A DNA stretch of 21,175 nt, from positions 1 to 21,175 of the forward strand of contig JANQKX010000205.1 of NCBI GenBank assembly GCA_028280915.1, read 5' to 3'. The translations under genes and the position numbers were made by a program. Shown in pieces: positions 1-8,052 of this stretch (position 1 is the first letter of the stretch; each line of letters opens with the position of its first letter). The notes beneath the pieces are model-generated. The model worked only from the letters and a program-made list of their open reading frames with translations, was not told the origin of the DNA and ran no database searches. Origin of the DNA: Kiloniellaceae bacterium (GTDB lineage: Bacteria; Pseudomonadota; Alphaproteobacteria; Kiloniellales; Kiloniellaceae).

Positions 1-1
1 C

Positions 2-1015
2 TTGGCCGTGGGAAACGCCGTCGTGGTCAAACCCTCGGAACATACCTCGGCCTCGGCGGTGGCTTTTGCCGAGTTGGTCAAGGCGGCCGGATTTCCCGAC
101 GGTGTTTTTAATGTGGTCACCGGTCATGGCCATTCCACGGGCGATGCACTGACCCGTCACGGCGGCGTGGCGAAGATTGCTTTTACTGGCGGCACGGAGA
201 CCGGCCGGAAGGTCGCGGCCAACGCGGGGCAACGCCTGATCCCTTGCAATCTGGAGCTGGGCGGCAAGTCGCCCCACGTGGTCTTCGCCGACGCGGACCT
301 GGAGCGGGCCGTGAATGGAGTGGTGGCGGGCATTTTCGCCGCCGCCGGCCAGACCTGCATTGCCGGTTCCCGCTGTTTTGTCCAAAGCCCCATCTACGAC
401 CAGGTGGTGGAGCGGCTTCAAAGCCGCAGCGAGGCCATTCAAATCGGGACACCGCAAGATGAAAGCACGCAATTGGGGCCGCTGGCGCTGAAGGCTCAGC
501 TGGAAAAGGTGAGCCGCTACGTGGCCTACGGCCAGGAGGACGGCGCCCGTCTCGTCGCTGGCGGCAAACAGCCCCGAGGCGACGCATTAGAAGGCGGCTG
601 GTATTTCGAGCCGACGGTTTTTGCCGATGTCACCAATGACATGCGCATTGCCCGCGAAGAAATTTTCGGCCCCGTCGCGGGCGTGCTGAAGTTCGATGAT
701 GAAGAAGAACTGATCGCCCTGGCGAACGACACCGCCTACGGCCTGGCGTCGGGCATCTGGACCAAGGACATCGACCGGGCCATTCGTTTCGCCCGCCGGG
801 TCGAGGCCGGGACGGTTTGGGTCAACACCTACCGCTCCCCCGCGGTCATGTCCCCGGCCGGCGGGTTCAAGGAAAGCGGCTATGGCAAGCACAACGGTTT
901 TGAAGCCATGCGCGAATACAGCCGCTTGAAATCGGTCATTATCGACCATTCGGGGGCCACACAAGATCCCTTTGTCATGCGTTTAGATAGCGGAAAAGAA
1001 GAGTCTGAAAAATGA
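2..1015 (+). CDS. Aldehyde dehydrogenase, NAD(P)-dependent (5' end cut by window)
   Basis: Oxidises an aldehyde to the carboxylic acid with NAD(P)+ in the cytoplasm. The reading frame is open at the window's first base, so the N-terminal part (roughly 150 residues of a usual 480-500) lies outside; 337 residues are visible. Family landmarks are clear: VVVKPSE with the cofactor-binding Lys at visible residue 10, the FTGGTETG cofactor loop at 61-68, ELGGKSP with the general-base Glu at 85, and GQTCIAGSR with the nucleophilic Cys at 119, followed by EEIFGP and the C-terminal ESGYGKHNG region. The stop overlaps the next start (ATGA), so it is translationally coupled to the flavin monooxygenase. 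Neighbouring transport genes suggest that it finishes degradation of an imported compound. The family is certain; the substrate is unknown (betaine-aldehyde, gamma-aminobutyraldehyde or another aldehyde are all possible). Confidence 0.96.
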   Translation: MAVGNAVVVKPSEHTSASAVAFAELVKAAGFPDGVFNVVTGHGHSTGDALTRHGGVAKIAFTGGTETGRKVAANAGQRLIPCNLELGGKSPHVVFADADLERAVNGVVAGIFAAAGQTCIAGSRCFVQSPIYDQVVERLQSRSEAIQIGTPQDESTQLGPLALKAQLEKVSRYVAYGQEDGARLVAGGKQPRGDALEGGWYFEPTVFADVTNDMRIAREEIFGPVAGVLKFDDEEELIALANDTAYGLASGIWTKDIDRAIRFARRVEAGTVWVNTYRSPAVMSPAGGFKESGYGKHNGFEAMREYSRLKSVIIDHSGATQDPFVMRLDSGKEESEK

Positions 1016-2076
1016 AGTTTTCAATTGTCGTCAATATGGATCGATTTAGTCCGCAAACGGAAGTACGGGACGTGGCGGCGCGCTGCCTTGAGCTTGTGAA
1101 ACTGGCCGACCAAGGCGGCTTCGAAGTTGCCTGGACGGCCGAGCATCATACCATTGAAGTCACCATCGCCCCCAATCCCTTTACGCTTCTCACTTATTGG
1201 GGACAGCATACGAAAAACATCCGCTTGGGCACGGCGGTGGTCTCTGCGCCTTACTGGCACCCGATCCGCCTGGCGGGCGAAGCGGCTTTGTCGGATATTC
1301 TGCTGGACGGCCGGCTGGAAGTGGGATTCGGCCGGGGATCTTACCAATATGAATTCGATCGCATGGCCGGTGGCATGCCCCAAGGCGAGGGCGGCAAGTA
1401 CCTGCGTGAGTTGATCCCGGTGGTAAAGGAGCTGTGGAAAGGTGACTACGCCCATGATGGGGACATTTGGCAGTTCCCCTCGGTGACCTCGGTCCCCAAG
1501 CCCCTGCAGAAACCCCACCCCCGGCTCTGGGTCGCGGCCCGGGACCCCAATACCTTTGATTTCGCGGTGAAGAACGGCTGTCACATCATGTCCACGCCCC
1601 TGCAGCGGCCCCATGAGGAGGTCATCACCCTTTGCAACCGCTTCGAGGAAACCGTGCGAAACAATCCGCAGGTGCCACGGCCGGAACATATGATGCTGCG
1701 GCGGGTCTGTGTTTACGACAATCCGGATGATTGGGAGATTCCGGTACGGGCAACAACCAATTTCGGCCGTTATTTCGAAAACCTGTTTCGTAATTTAGGC
1801 ACGGTCAAAAACGGCTTTCCCGAGCCCGTCGATTACAGTGTGGTGGCCGACAAGGGCGACTATGCCCCCCAGGCGCTGCACGAAAACATGATTTTCGGCA
1901 CCCCCGATCAGGTCATTGAAAAACTCGAGCGCTACAAGGCGGCCGGCGTCGATCACTTCCTATATGGTGCGTGCTTCGGGCTCCCCCATGAGGTGGCGCT
2001 GCGCTCCCTCGAGCTCTTCAATGAAAAGGTTATCCCGCACTTCAAGAACAAAACCGAAGTAAAGAGTATCGCCTGA
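1012..2076 (+). CDS. Luciferase-like (LLM class) flavin-dependent monooxygenase
   Basis: A 354-residue protein of the bacterial-luciferase superfamily, TIM-barrel enzymes that use reduced FMN (or F420 in other groups) and O2 to oxygenate small molecules. Sequence support is the N-terminal barrel strand KFSIVVNMDRF, the WTAEHH segment (Glu44-His45-His46) typical of the active site, the TAVVSAPYWHPIRLA segment, and LEVGFGRGS at 103-110. The C-terminal stretch PDQVIEKLERYKAAGVDHF is also characteristic. The start is fixed by the 4-base ATGA overlap with the aldehyde dehydrogenase stop. No flavin reductase is encoded in the visible operon, so FMNH2 would have to come from elsewhere. Placed between an aldehyde dehydrogenase and an ABC importer, it probably carries out the oxygenating step that yields an aldehyde or ester. 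The substrate is not predictable. Confidence 0.93.
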   Translation: MKFSIVVNMDRFSPQTEVRDVAARCLELVKLADQGGFEVAWTAEHHTIEVTIAPNPFTLLTYWGQHTKNIRLGTAVVSAPYWHPIRLAGEAALSDILLDGRLEVGFGRGSYQYEFDRMAGGMPQGEGGKYLRELIPVVKELWKGDYAHDGDIWQFPSVTSVPKPLQKPHPRLWVAARDPNTFDFAVKNGCHIMSTPLQRPHEEVITLCNRFEETVRNNPQVPRPEHMMLRRVCVYDNPDDWEIPVRATTNFGRYFENLFRNLGTVKNGFPEPVDYSVVADKGDYAPQALHENMIFGTPDQVIEKLERYKAAGVDHFLYGACFGLPHEVALRSLELFNEKVIPHFKNKTEVKSIA

Positions 2077-2130
2077 CCGGAGAGGCCGGCGGGTTTGTTA
2101 AATCAATGAGTGGACCACAGTGGAGGGTAG

Positions 2131-3249
2131 ATGATGAAAAAAACAAAATTGACGAATGTACATGAGGCCAAGGATCAGATCTCGGCGGACGGGGGTCTGT
2201 CCCGGCGCGCCCTCTTGCAATCGGCTGGCGCCTTGGGCTTCCTGGGCGCGACCGGCAGTCTCACGTCCCTAGCTTTCGCCGAGGACCTGAAAGGCAGGGA
2301 GATGGCTTTTGCCAGCTGGGGCGGTTCCTACCAGGAAGCCCAGAAGGTCGCCTATTGCGATCCCTTTTCCGAAGCGACCGGTGTCGAGGTGATTCAAGAC
2401 GGGCCCATGAACGGCGCCAAGCTCCGGGCCATGGTCGAGGCGGGCGATCCGGTCTGGGATGTGGTGGACGTCACGGATATCTTCCTCTTTGCCAATGCGC
2501 AGGACGGACTGTTTGAAAAGATCGATACCTCGATTGTGGATACCAGCCGGGTCGATCCCAAGTTCGTGCATGAGTACGGCATTGGCTGCATCGTTTGGTC
2601 CTACAACGTGGGCTACAACACCGATGCCTTTCCCGGTGACGATCATCCCAAGAACTGGGCAGACGTCTTCGATTTGAAAAAGTATCCCGGCACGCGTACC
2701 TTGCGGGACCGGGTCTATCCCACCTTGGAACAGGCCTTGCTGGCGGACGGCGTGAGCCCGGACGCGCTTTATCCCTTGGACGTGGACCGGGCCTTTGCCA
2801 AACTGGATACCATCAAAGATGACGTCATCTGGTGGACAAGCAACTCCCAGTCCCAGCAGCTCTTCACCGACGGGGCGGCGGCTTGCGGCTTGATCTTGAA
2901 CGGCCGCGCTTATGACGTGGTCAAGAACGGCGGGCCGGTGAACATCTCTTGGGACCAGAACATTCAATCGGTCGACTACCTCTCCATTCCCAAGGGCGCC
3001 AAAAACGCCGATGTGGCCCAGCACTTCATGAACTATATGACCGAGGCCCAAAATCAGGCCAAGATGGCCAACATCATCGCCTATTCGCCGGTCAACCCGG
3101 ACGCCTTCCCCATGATCGACGAGGCCGTTAAACCCTGGCTGTCCACCAATCCGGACAACGCGGCCAAGGGCTTTGTCATCAATTCCGACTATTGGCGGGA
3201 GAATCTGACGCCTTTGACGGAGCGCTGGAATGAATGGAAGCTAAGCTGA
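2131..3249 (+). CDS. ABC transporter substrate-binding protein, polyamine (PotD)-type, Tat-exported
   Basis: The periplasmic solute-binding component of the ABC importer that follows, 372 residues. The N-terminus is long and carries a twin-arginine motif, LSRRALLQ (Arg25-Arg26), then a hydrophobic segment ending in AFA-ED, giving likely cleavage after residue 50; Tat export is the reading. The mature part opens with MAFASWGGSYQEAQKVA, typical of spermidine/putrescine-like binding proteins (SBP_bac family), and contains WSYNVGYNTDAFP and YPLDVDRAFAKL. A purine-rich site (ggaggg) precedes ATGATG. The gene is 54 bases after the monooxygenase and 77 bases before the first permease. The ligand may be a polyamine, but many relatives of this family bind other amines or carboxylates, so no specific ligand is assigned. 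Confidence 0.93.
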   Translation: MMKKTKLTNVHEAKDQISADGGLSRRALLQSAGALGFLGATGSLTSLAFAEDLKGREMAFASWGGSYQEAQKVAYCDPFSEATGVEVIQDGPMNGAKLRAMVEAGDPVWDVVDVTDIFLFANAQDGLFEKIDTSIVDTSRVDPKFVHEYGIGCIVWSYNVGYNTDAFPGDDHPKNWADVFDLKKYPGTRTLRDRVYPTLEQALLADGVSPDALYPLDVDRAFAKLDTIKDDVIWWTSNSQSQQLFTDGAAACGLILNGRAYDVVKNGGPVNISWDQNIQSVDYLSIPKGAKNADVAQHFMNYMTEAQNQAKMANIIAYSPVNPDAFPMIDEAVKPWLSTNPDNAAKGFVINSDYWRENLTPLTERWNEWKLS

Positions 3250-3313
3250 ACGCCCGGCACCCTTGACTTTCCCTGTCGTGTTTGATGACAAATCTGGGAT
3301 AGGTGGCTTCGGC

Positions 3314-3320
3314 GGAGAGG
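3314..3320 (+). promoter_or_regulatory. Ribosome binding site deciding the permease start
   Basis: GGAGAGG lies 6 bases before the ATG at 3327. The frame is open further upstream to a GTG at 3303, but that GTG has no comparable site, and the extra residues would be hydrophilic and precede a normal permease N-terminus. ATG 3327 is therefore preferred. Confidence 0.6.
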
Positions 3321-3326
3321 TCTTTG

Positions 3327-4163
3327 ATGTTTGCTAAACTGGCCAGGGACCGATTTGCATGGCTTGTCCTGCCTGCCGGCATCCTGATCTTGGCCGTCTT
3401 CGCCTATCCCGTTTTTTGGCTGTTGGTCCGTAGTTTTTCCGACCCTTCTTGGGGCCTGCAAAACTATGAGACGGTCTTTGCCAAGGTCATTTACCTCAAG
3501 GTCCTGTGGAACACCGTCGCCATCGCCGGGGCCACGACGATCGGTGCCCTGTTGTTGGGCTTTCCCATGGCCTATTCCATGGTGCATGCGCCGCCGTTGA
3601 TGCGAAAGCTCTTGGTTTTTGTGGTGCTGATTCCTTTTTGGACATCGATCCTGGTGCGGACCTTTGCCTGGATGGTGTTGCTGCAGCCCAACGGCCTGCT
3701 CAACGATATGCTGATCGGCATCGGTTTCATCGAAACGCCGGCCAAGTTCATGTTCAATCGCACGGGCGTGCTGATCGGGATGATTCAAATCATGCTGCCC
3801 TTTATGGTGTTTCCGCTCTTTTCCGTGATGACCCGGATTGACCATGCTTACGTTCAAGCGGCGGCCAATCTGGGCGCCACGCCGGTCAAGGGCTTCCTGC
3901 GGGTTTATCTGCCCTTGTGCCTGCCCGGCATCGTCACCGGCTCCATGCTGGTCTTCATCATCTCCCTGGGCTATTTCATCACCCCGGCGCTGTTGGGCGG
4001 CCGCAAGGACGTGATGATCGCCCAACTCATTCAGCAGCAAATCTCGGATTTCGGCAACTGGGGCCTTTCGTCCGCCCTGGCGGTGGTCCTGCTGATCGGC
4101 ACTGGATTGATTTTCGCCGTGGTTCACAAGGTGTTCAAGGTGGGTCCTGATGCCCGCTTTTGA
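3327..4163 (+). CDS. ABC transporter permease, PotB-type
   Basis: Inner-membrane permease, 278 residues from the chosen ATG, with about six hydrophobic segments. The first is WLVLPAGILILAVFAYPVFW. The BPD_transp_1 cytoplasmic EAA loop appears as AANLGATPVKGFLRVYLPL, which contacts the ATPase. Length and layout match PotB/PotH-like permeases of spermidine/putrescine-type importers. The binding-protein gene lies 77 bases upstream and the second permease 27 bases downstream, giving the usual SBP-permease-permease-ATPase order. Start choice: ATG 3327 with GGAGAGG six bases upstream, rather than the in-frame GTG at 3303. Confidence 0.95.
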   Translation: MFAKLARDRFAWLVLPAGILILAVFAYPVFWLLVRSFSDPSWGLQNYETVFAKVIYLKVLWNTVAIAGATTIGALLLGFPMAYSMVHAPPLMRKLLVFVVLIPFWTSILVRTFAWMVLLQPNGLLNDMLIGIGFIETPAKFMFNRTGVLIGMIQIMLPFMVFPLFSVMTRIDHAYVQAAANLGATPVKGFLRVYLPLCLPGIVTGSMLVFIISLGYFITPALLGGRKDVMIAQLIQQQISDFGNWGLSSALAVVLLIGTGLIFAVVHKVFKVGPDARF

Positions 4164-4190
4164 GACAAAAAAAGTGAGCTCGAACTGAAG

Positions 4191-4991
4191 ATGGATCGTG
4201 TCAGCCCCTGGAACCTCTTGCGTGGGGTCATCTGCGCCCTGGTGGTGGTCTATATGATCGTGCCCTTGGCGATCATCCTGATAATCTCCTTCAGCGCGGC
4301 CCAGTTCCTGTCCTTCCCGCCGCCCGGCTTTTCCCTGCAGTGGTACGACAAGTTCTTCACCGATCCCGCCTGGCTACGGGCCTTGAACATCTCCGTCCAG
4401 GTCATGATCCCGACCGCCATTCTGTCGACCCTGGCCGGCACGGCCGCGGCCTTGGCGCTCAGCCGGTCCACCCTGCCGGGGACCGCCTTTATTCAAGGCA
4501 TTCTGATGGCCCCCTTGGTGGTGCCCGTGATCATCACGGCGGCGGCGATCTTTGGCGTGTTTCGCATCTGGGGCCTTTACGGGACCGTGCCGGGCCTTGT
4601 GCTCGCCCATACGGTGCTCACGATTCCCTATGTGCTCTCCACCGTGGTAACGGCCTTGGGGCTCGTGGATCGCCGCTTGGAAGACGCGGCGGAAAACCTG
4701 GGCGCCCGGCCTTTCACCATCTTCCGGCGCATTACCCTGCCCTTGATCATGCCGGCGGTTTTGTCCGGCCTGCTCTTTGCGATGGTGATTTCCTTTGATG
4801 AATTGGTGGTCACTTTGTTCATCTCCACCCCCACGGTGCGACCCGTGACCGTGCAGATGTGGTCCAACATCCGCGGTTCGGTGGATCCGACCATCGCGGC
4901 TATCGCCACCTTGCTTTTCCTTTTTTCCTTATTGGCGCTGTTGCTCGAAGGCCTGGCCCGGCGCAAGAGCAATCAGCCGCGCGCCTTTTAG
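4191..4991 (+). CDS. ABC transporter permease, PotC-type
   Basis: Second inner-membrane permease of the importer, 266 residues with about six membrane segments. It starts with a membrane helix around VVVYMIVPLAIILIISFS and has the LSFPPPGFSLQWY segment found in PotC-like permeases. The EAA loop is present as AAENLGARPFTIFRRITLP, followed by SFDELVVTLFIS, a hallmark of the PotC branch. It would pair with the upstream permease as a heterodimer in the membrane. The Shine-Dalgarno site is weak (only a GAAG-like stretch just upstream), consistent with expression as part of the operon. Identity as a permease is secure; the transported substrate is unknown. Confidence 0.95.
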   Translation: MDRVSPWNLLRGVICALVVVYMIVPLAIILIISFSAAQFLSFPPPGFSLQWYDKFFTDPAWLRALNISVQVMIPTAILSTLAGTAAALALSRSTLPGTAFIQGILMAPLVVPVIITAAAIFGVFRIWGLYGTVPGLVLAHTVLTIPYVLSTVVTALGLVDRRLEDAAENLGARPFTIFRRITLPLIMPAVLSGLLFAMVISFDELVVTLFISTPTVRPVTVQMWSNIRGSVDPTIAAIATLLFLFSLLALLLEGLARRKSNQPRAF

Positions 4992-5024
4992 GGCGGCAAG
5001 CTTCAATCGGAGGTCCGGTCAGTT

Positions 5025-6107
5025 ATGGCAGAACCCATCTTAACCTTGGAGGCGGTGCGCAAGGTCTTCGGCAAGTTCGTTGCCGTGGACGATGTGACCC
5101 TTTCCATCGGCCGGGGGGAGTTTCTCACCTTTCTTGGCCCGTCGGGTTCGGGCAAGACCACCACCTTGATGATGGTCGCCGGGTTCCAGTCCGTTTCGGG
5201 CGGCGCCATGACCCTGGATGGCAAGCCACTGGATCCCCTGCCGGCCTACAAGCGGGACATCGGCATGGTCTTTCAGCACTATGCGCTCTTCCCCCATATG
5301 ACCGTTGCCGGCAACGTCGCCTTCCCCTTGGAGATGCGCAAACTGGACAAAGCCCAGATCGCCAAAAAAGTACGGGACGTCCTGGCGCTGGTGGGCCTGC
5401 CGGATCACGGCGAGCGCTACCCAAAGCAACTTTCCGGCGGCCAGCAACAGCGGGTGGCTTTGGCAAGGGCCATGGTCTTCGAGCCCCGCTTGCTGCTCAT
5501 GGACGAACCCCTGGGCGCGCTGGACAAGAAGCTGCGCGAGCACATGCAAATCGAAATCATGCGTCTGCATCGGGACATGGGCATCACCGTGCTCTACGTG
5601 ACCCACGACCAGGAAGAAGCCCTGGTCATGAGCGATCGCATCGCCGTGTTCAACGAAGGCCGTATCGAGCAGATCGGCGCGCCCAGTGACCTTTACGATA
5701 ACCCGGCGACCCGCTTCGTGGCCGATTTTATCGGTGAGTCCAATTTCATCGAAGGGCGTGTGACCGGGCACAACAATGGCTTTGCGGAGTTGGAAGGTGC
5801 CCAAACCCTGCGAGGCCGGGCCGAAGGGAACCTCTCCATCGGGTCCGCGGCGGTGATGGCGGTGCGGCCCGAACGCCTGCATGTTAACCGCGCCAATGAC
5901 GGCGCGGACGCCAATCGGGTCGAGGGGACTGTGACGGACATCGTTTATCTGGGCCAGTCTCGGAAGTTTATTGTACGGGTCAACGACCAGACGGAAATGA
6001 CGGCGCTGGTCCAGGCAAACGTGGTGGGCTTGGAAAGCGTCACCGTCGGCTCTTCGGTGTCCCTGTCCTGGCGGGCCGAGGACAGTAAGGTTCTGGGGAA
6101 TACCTGA
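5025..6107 (+). CDS. ABC transporter ATP-binding protein, PotA-type
   Basis: ATPase that energises the importer at the inner face of the membrane, 360 residues. Walker A is GPSGSGKT at residues 38-45, the Q-loop Gln is residue 84 in MVFQHYALFPH, the signature LSGGQQQR is at 136-143, Walker B LLLMDEP at 156-162, and the switch His is at about 194 in YVTHDQEEA. The stretch IGAPSDLYDNPATRFVADFIGESNF followed by a roughly 120-residue C-terminal TOBE-like domain places it in the PotA/CysA/MalK-like group with a regulatory C-terminus. CGGAGG at 5008-5013 precedes the ATG. The stop is immediately followed by the start of the hydrolase gene. All catalytic motifs are intact. Confidence 0.97.
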   Translation: MAEPILTLEAVRKVFGKFVAVDDVTLSIGRGEFLTFLGPSGSGKTTTLMMVAGFQSVSGGAMTLDGKPLDPLPAYKRDIGMVFQHYALFPHMTVAGNVAFPLEMRKLDKAQIAKKVRDVLALVGLPDHGERYPKQLSGGQQQRVALARAMVFEPRLLLMDEPLGALDKKLREHMQIEIMRLHRDMGITVLYVTHDQEEALVMSDRIAVFNEGRIEQIGAPSDLYDNPATRFVADFIGESNFIEGRVTGHNNGFAELEGAQTLRGRAEGNLSIGSAAVMAVRPERLHVNRANDGADANRVEGTVTDIVYLGQSRKFIVRVNDQTEMTALVQANVVGLESVTVGSSVSLSWRAEDSKVLGNT

Positions 6108-6893
6108 ATGGCTATGCTGACCCGCCCTTTGGGCGATGTCCACTACGACCTGTCGGGGTCCGGGCCGGCCATCACGCTGATCCACGGGGTCGGTTCCTAT
6201 CTTGAAAGTTGGGACGGTGTGGTCGAGCGCTTGGGGCCGGACTACCAATATCTACGCTATGATTTGCGCGGCCATGGCGGCTCGCAAAAGGTTCCGGGCC
6301 CTTACGCGCTGAGCGATTTTGTCGCCGACCTAAGGGACCTGATGGACCATTTGCAGATAGGCTCCACGGTTCTCGCGGGATTCTCCCTGGGCGGCTTGAT
6401 CGCGCAGGCCTTTTCCTTGGCCCATCCTGAAAGGGTGGAAAAACTGATCCTGATCAGCACGGTCGCGGGCAGGACCCCGGCGGAGCGGGAGCGGGTCGCC
6501 CGGCGGGCGCGAACCCTGGCGGAAAAGGGCGCGGGCGCCCACTTGACCGAGGCGGTGGAGCGCTGGTTCACCGACGCCTTCATCGCCGAGCATCCCGAAG
6601 TGCTCGAGGCGCGCCGCCAGCGCAGCTTGCAGAACGACCCGGCCTGCTATGCCGCCGCCTACCGGGTCTTGGCATCAAGCGATCTAGCCGACCGCCTGGC
6701 CGAGATCCGGGTGCCCACCCTGGTGATGACCGGCGAAAACGACATCGGCTCAACGCCCCGCATGGCCCGCTTGATTGCCGAGCGCGTGGCAAAGGGACAA
6801 CTTCACATACTCCCCAGATTGAAGCACTCCATCCTCTTGGAAGCGCCCGATCAAGTTGCCAATGAGATTAGGCCGTTTTTGAAATTGGATTAG
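6108..6893 (+). CDS. Alpha/beta hydrolase (enol-lactonase/esterase type)
   Basis: A cytoplasmic alpha/beta-hydrolase-fold enzyme of 261 residues. The oxyanion-hole motif IHGVGS is at 25-30, the nucleophile elbow GFSLGG has Ser93, the probable acid is Asp212 in TGENDIGS, and the catalytic His is His240 in LKHSIL. The fold and size resemble 3-oxoadipate enol-lactonase (PcaD)-like hydrolases, though no protocatechuate genes are nearby, so that name is not assigned. ATG 6108 directly abuts the ATPase stop (TGA at 6105-6107), so translation is coupled; an ATG two codons later is an alternative start. As the last gene of the uptake operon it could cleave an ester or lactone made by the flavin monooxygenase. 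That role is an inference. Confidence 0.93.
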   Translation: MAMLTRPLGDVHYDLSGSGPAITLIHGVGSYLESWDGVVERLGPDYQYLRYDLRGHGGSQKVPGPYALSDFVADLRDLMDHLQIGSTVLAGFSLGGLIAQAFSLAHPERVEKLILISTVAGRTPAERERVARRARTLAEKGAGAHLTEAVERWFTDAFIAEHPEVLEARRQRSLQNDPACYAAAYRVLASSDLADRLAEIRVPTLVMTGENDIGSTPRMARLIAERVAKGQLHILPRLKHSILLEAPDQVANEIRPFLKLD

Positions 6894-6896
6894 CTT

Positions 6897-6992
6897 GTGA
6901 CACCTGAAGATGTGGATGCCGCCGGCCTTACTCGTTGGTTCCACGCTATCCTATCCCAATTCGTAGACAGGTTCGGTAGCCGTCCGGTTTGA
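6897..6992 (+). other. Possible very small ORF after the hydrolase
   Basis: A GTG-initiated frame of 31 codons begins four bases after the hydrolase stop. It encodes a peptide beginning VTPEDVDAAGLTRWFHAI, with normal-looking amino-acid composition. No convincing ribosome site precedes it, and third-position GC is lower than in the operon, so it may be chance or a gene remnant. Listed only because of its position directly behind the operon. Confidence 0.15.
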
Positions 6993-7101
6993 AATTGACA
7001 CTCAAATATAGGGTCTGAACCCAATTTGCGGTCTTGATTTCAGGTGTTGCGATACGCTCCACCTCTTCGCGACAAAATGCTGGATCAATTGAGTCCGTAA
7101 A

Positions 7102-7599
7102 TTATTCTGGCCAGATAAAATCGTCTTTTTCATCGCTCCATTTGGGTGCCCAGAATACGTATGATAATGTGCAATCCTCCAACTCTTGTCCATTGAGAGT
7201 AGGGAAGAACTTCAAAATGATTCCATGTTTGATCAGTTCCAGATCCCATCCGAGCACCGGATCTAATTGGTGAACACTGATGTTTCCGCGACAATCGAGA
7301 CGGAGACGCTGAGCGACATCATGATAGTTTTTATTGATTATTCCTGGCTCATCAAAGAGGATGGCATCCTCCGACTCAGTGATAATGTTGACAAGGCGAT
7401 TTTCGAAATCTTCATCGAAGGCAAAATTCGCCTTTATCCTATCGTACTTCCAAATTTCTCTTTCCTCGGGCACCTCCGAGGCCAACTCGATTTTGTCCGG
7501 CTCTCCGAGTTGCGCCTTAAGTTGGGTAGTGCCAATCCCAAACTTGACTGTGCCAAAACCTCGAAACGGATGAATAATTAATCCCTCCATGCCATTCAC
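7102..7599 (-). CDS. Hypothetical protein, AT-rich orphan gene
   Basis: A 165-residue, soluble, acidic protein with no signal peptide or membrane segment. I do not recognise the family. The N-terminus (HPFRGFGTVKFGIGTTQLKA, then LGEPDKIE) has the pattern 'G-x-G-x-[IV]-K-F-G-x-[GS]' followed by 'L-G-x-P-D', which I associate with small proteins often found as immunity or accessory partners; that link is only a hint. The GTG at 7599 is preferred over the ATG at 7590 because AGGAGG sits six bases before it. Base composition is near half GC, clearly lower than the flanking genes, and the gene is isolated and antiparallel to its neighbours, which suggests acquisition by transfer. No toxin gene is visible upstream. 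Confidence 0.7.
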   Translation of the reverse strand: MNGMEGLIIHPFRGFGTVKFGIGTTQLKAQLGEPDKIELASEVPEEREIWKYDRIKANFAFDEDFENRLVNIITESEDAILFDEPGIINKNYHDVAQRLRLDCRGNISVHQLDPVLGWDLELIKHGIILKFFPTLNGQELEDCTLSYVFWAPKWSDEKDDFIWPE

Positions 7600-7605
7600 A
7601 GAGTG

Positions 7606-7611
7606 CCTCCT
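7606..7611 (-). promoter_or_regulatory. Ribosome binding site deciding the orphan gene start
   Basis: Perfect AGGAGG on the - strand (cctcct on +), six bases before the GTG at 7599. The alternative ATG at 7590 would be 15 bases away, too far for normal initiation. Confidence 0.6.
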
Positions 7612-8040
7612 CTTGGACTACTGCCTGATTTGTCCTGGTTGTGACTTTAATGGATTTCAGCTTTTTGAGCGCCTTTTCTCGCCCGTTCCATAGCAGGTGT
7701 TTCTAATCCCCGTGCAAGACGATCCGCAATACCATTCCTGGCGTCAATTCCATTCGGTCTTTCGCTGACGGCCGCCTTCGCCCCAGCGGTTCGGCTTGAG
7801 AGGGCGCCGGCCGGCCAGGGTAGCCGCCGGGTTTCAGGGGCAGGTTGCCCGGATCGACGGATTGGATGCGGGCTCAATGAGTGGCCAATACCTGACCATC
7901 GAACGTGAGACGGCAAAGGAAATTGGCTGATCGAACGGACTCTCTTGTTTTTGACGACACGCGCGCCTATGCTCATCACGCGGTGCCGGGAAGGAATGGG
8001 CGAGACGACCCAAAATGTCCCTTCTTGGAGAGGCGCCGTA

Positions 8041-8046
8041 GGGAGG
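8041..8046 (+). promoter_or_regulatory. Ribosome binding site deciding the esterase start
   Basis: GGGAGG six bases before ATG 8053. The open frame runs upstream to 7945, but only initiation at 8053 (or the adjacent ATG 8056) places the signal peptide at the N-terminus. Confidence 0.65.
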
Positions 8047-8052
8047 TGTTCT

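Larger units (their letters stand above)
7600..8052. other. 453-base stretch between divergent genes, no supported gene
   Basis: Lies between the - strand orphan gene and the + strand esterase. The part near the orphan gene is AT-richer and the part from about 7770 is GC-rich, so two DNA sources may meet here. Two open frames are visible but not convincing: a - strand frame ending at 7647 with a Lys/Arg-rich C-terminus, and a + strand frame from 7769 to a stop at 7928-7930 whose end reads like a protein C-terminus (SGQYLTIERETAKEIG). Neither has a matching start signal. The esterase promoter should lie in the right-hand part, but no clear -35/-10 pair was found. Confidence 0.5.

Noticed and set aside
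2077..2130. Possible terminator between monooxygenase and binding-protein genes
   Set aside because: Only a 4-base GC stem is present and the genes read as one operon.
3189..4127. A 312-codon - strand frame opposite the first permease
   Set aside because: Its product is extremely rich in Gln, His, Asp and Arg, as expected from reading membrane-helix codons backwards.
5040..6248. A 402-codon - strand frame opposite the transporter ATPase
   Set aside because: The + strand encodes intact Walker A, signature and Walker B motifs across the same bases; the - strand product is His/Gly-rich and featureless.
7945..8052. Upstream extension of the esterase frame
   Set aside because: The added residues would place the signal peptide 36 residues in; GGGAGG before ATG 8053 fixes the start.
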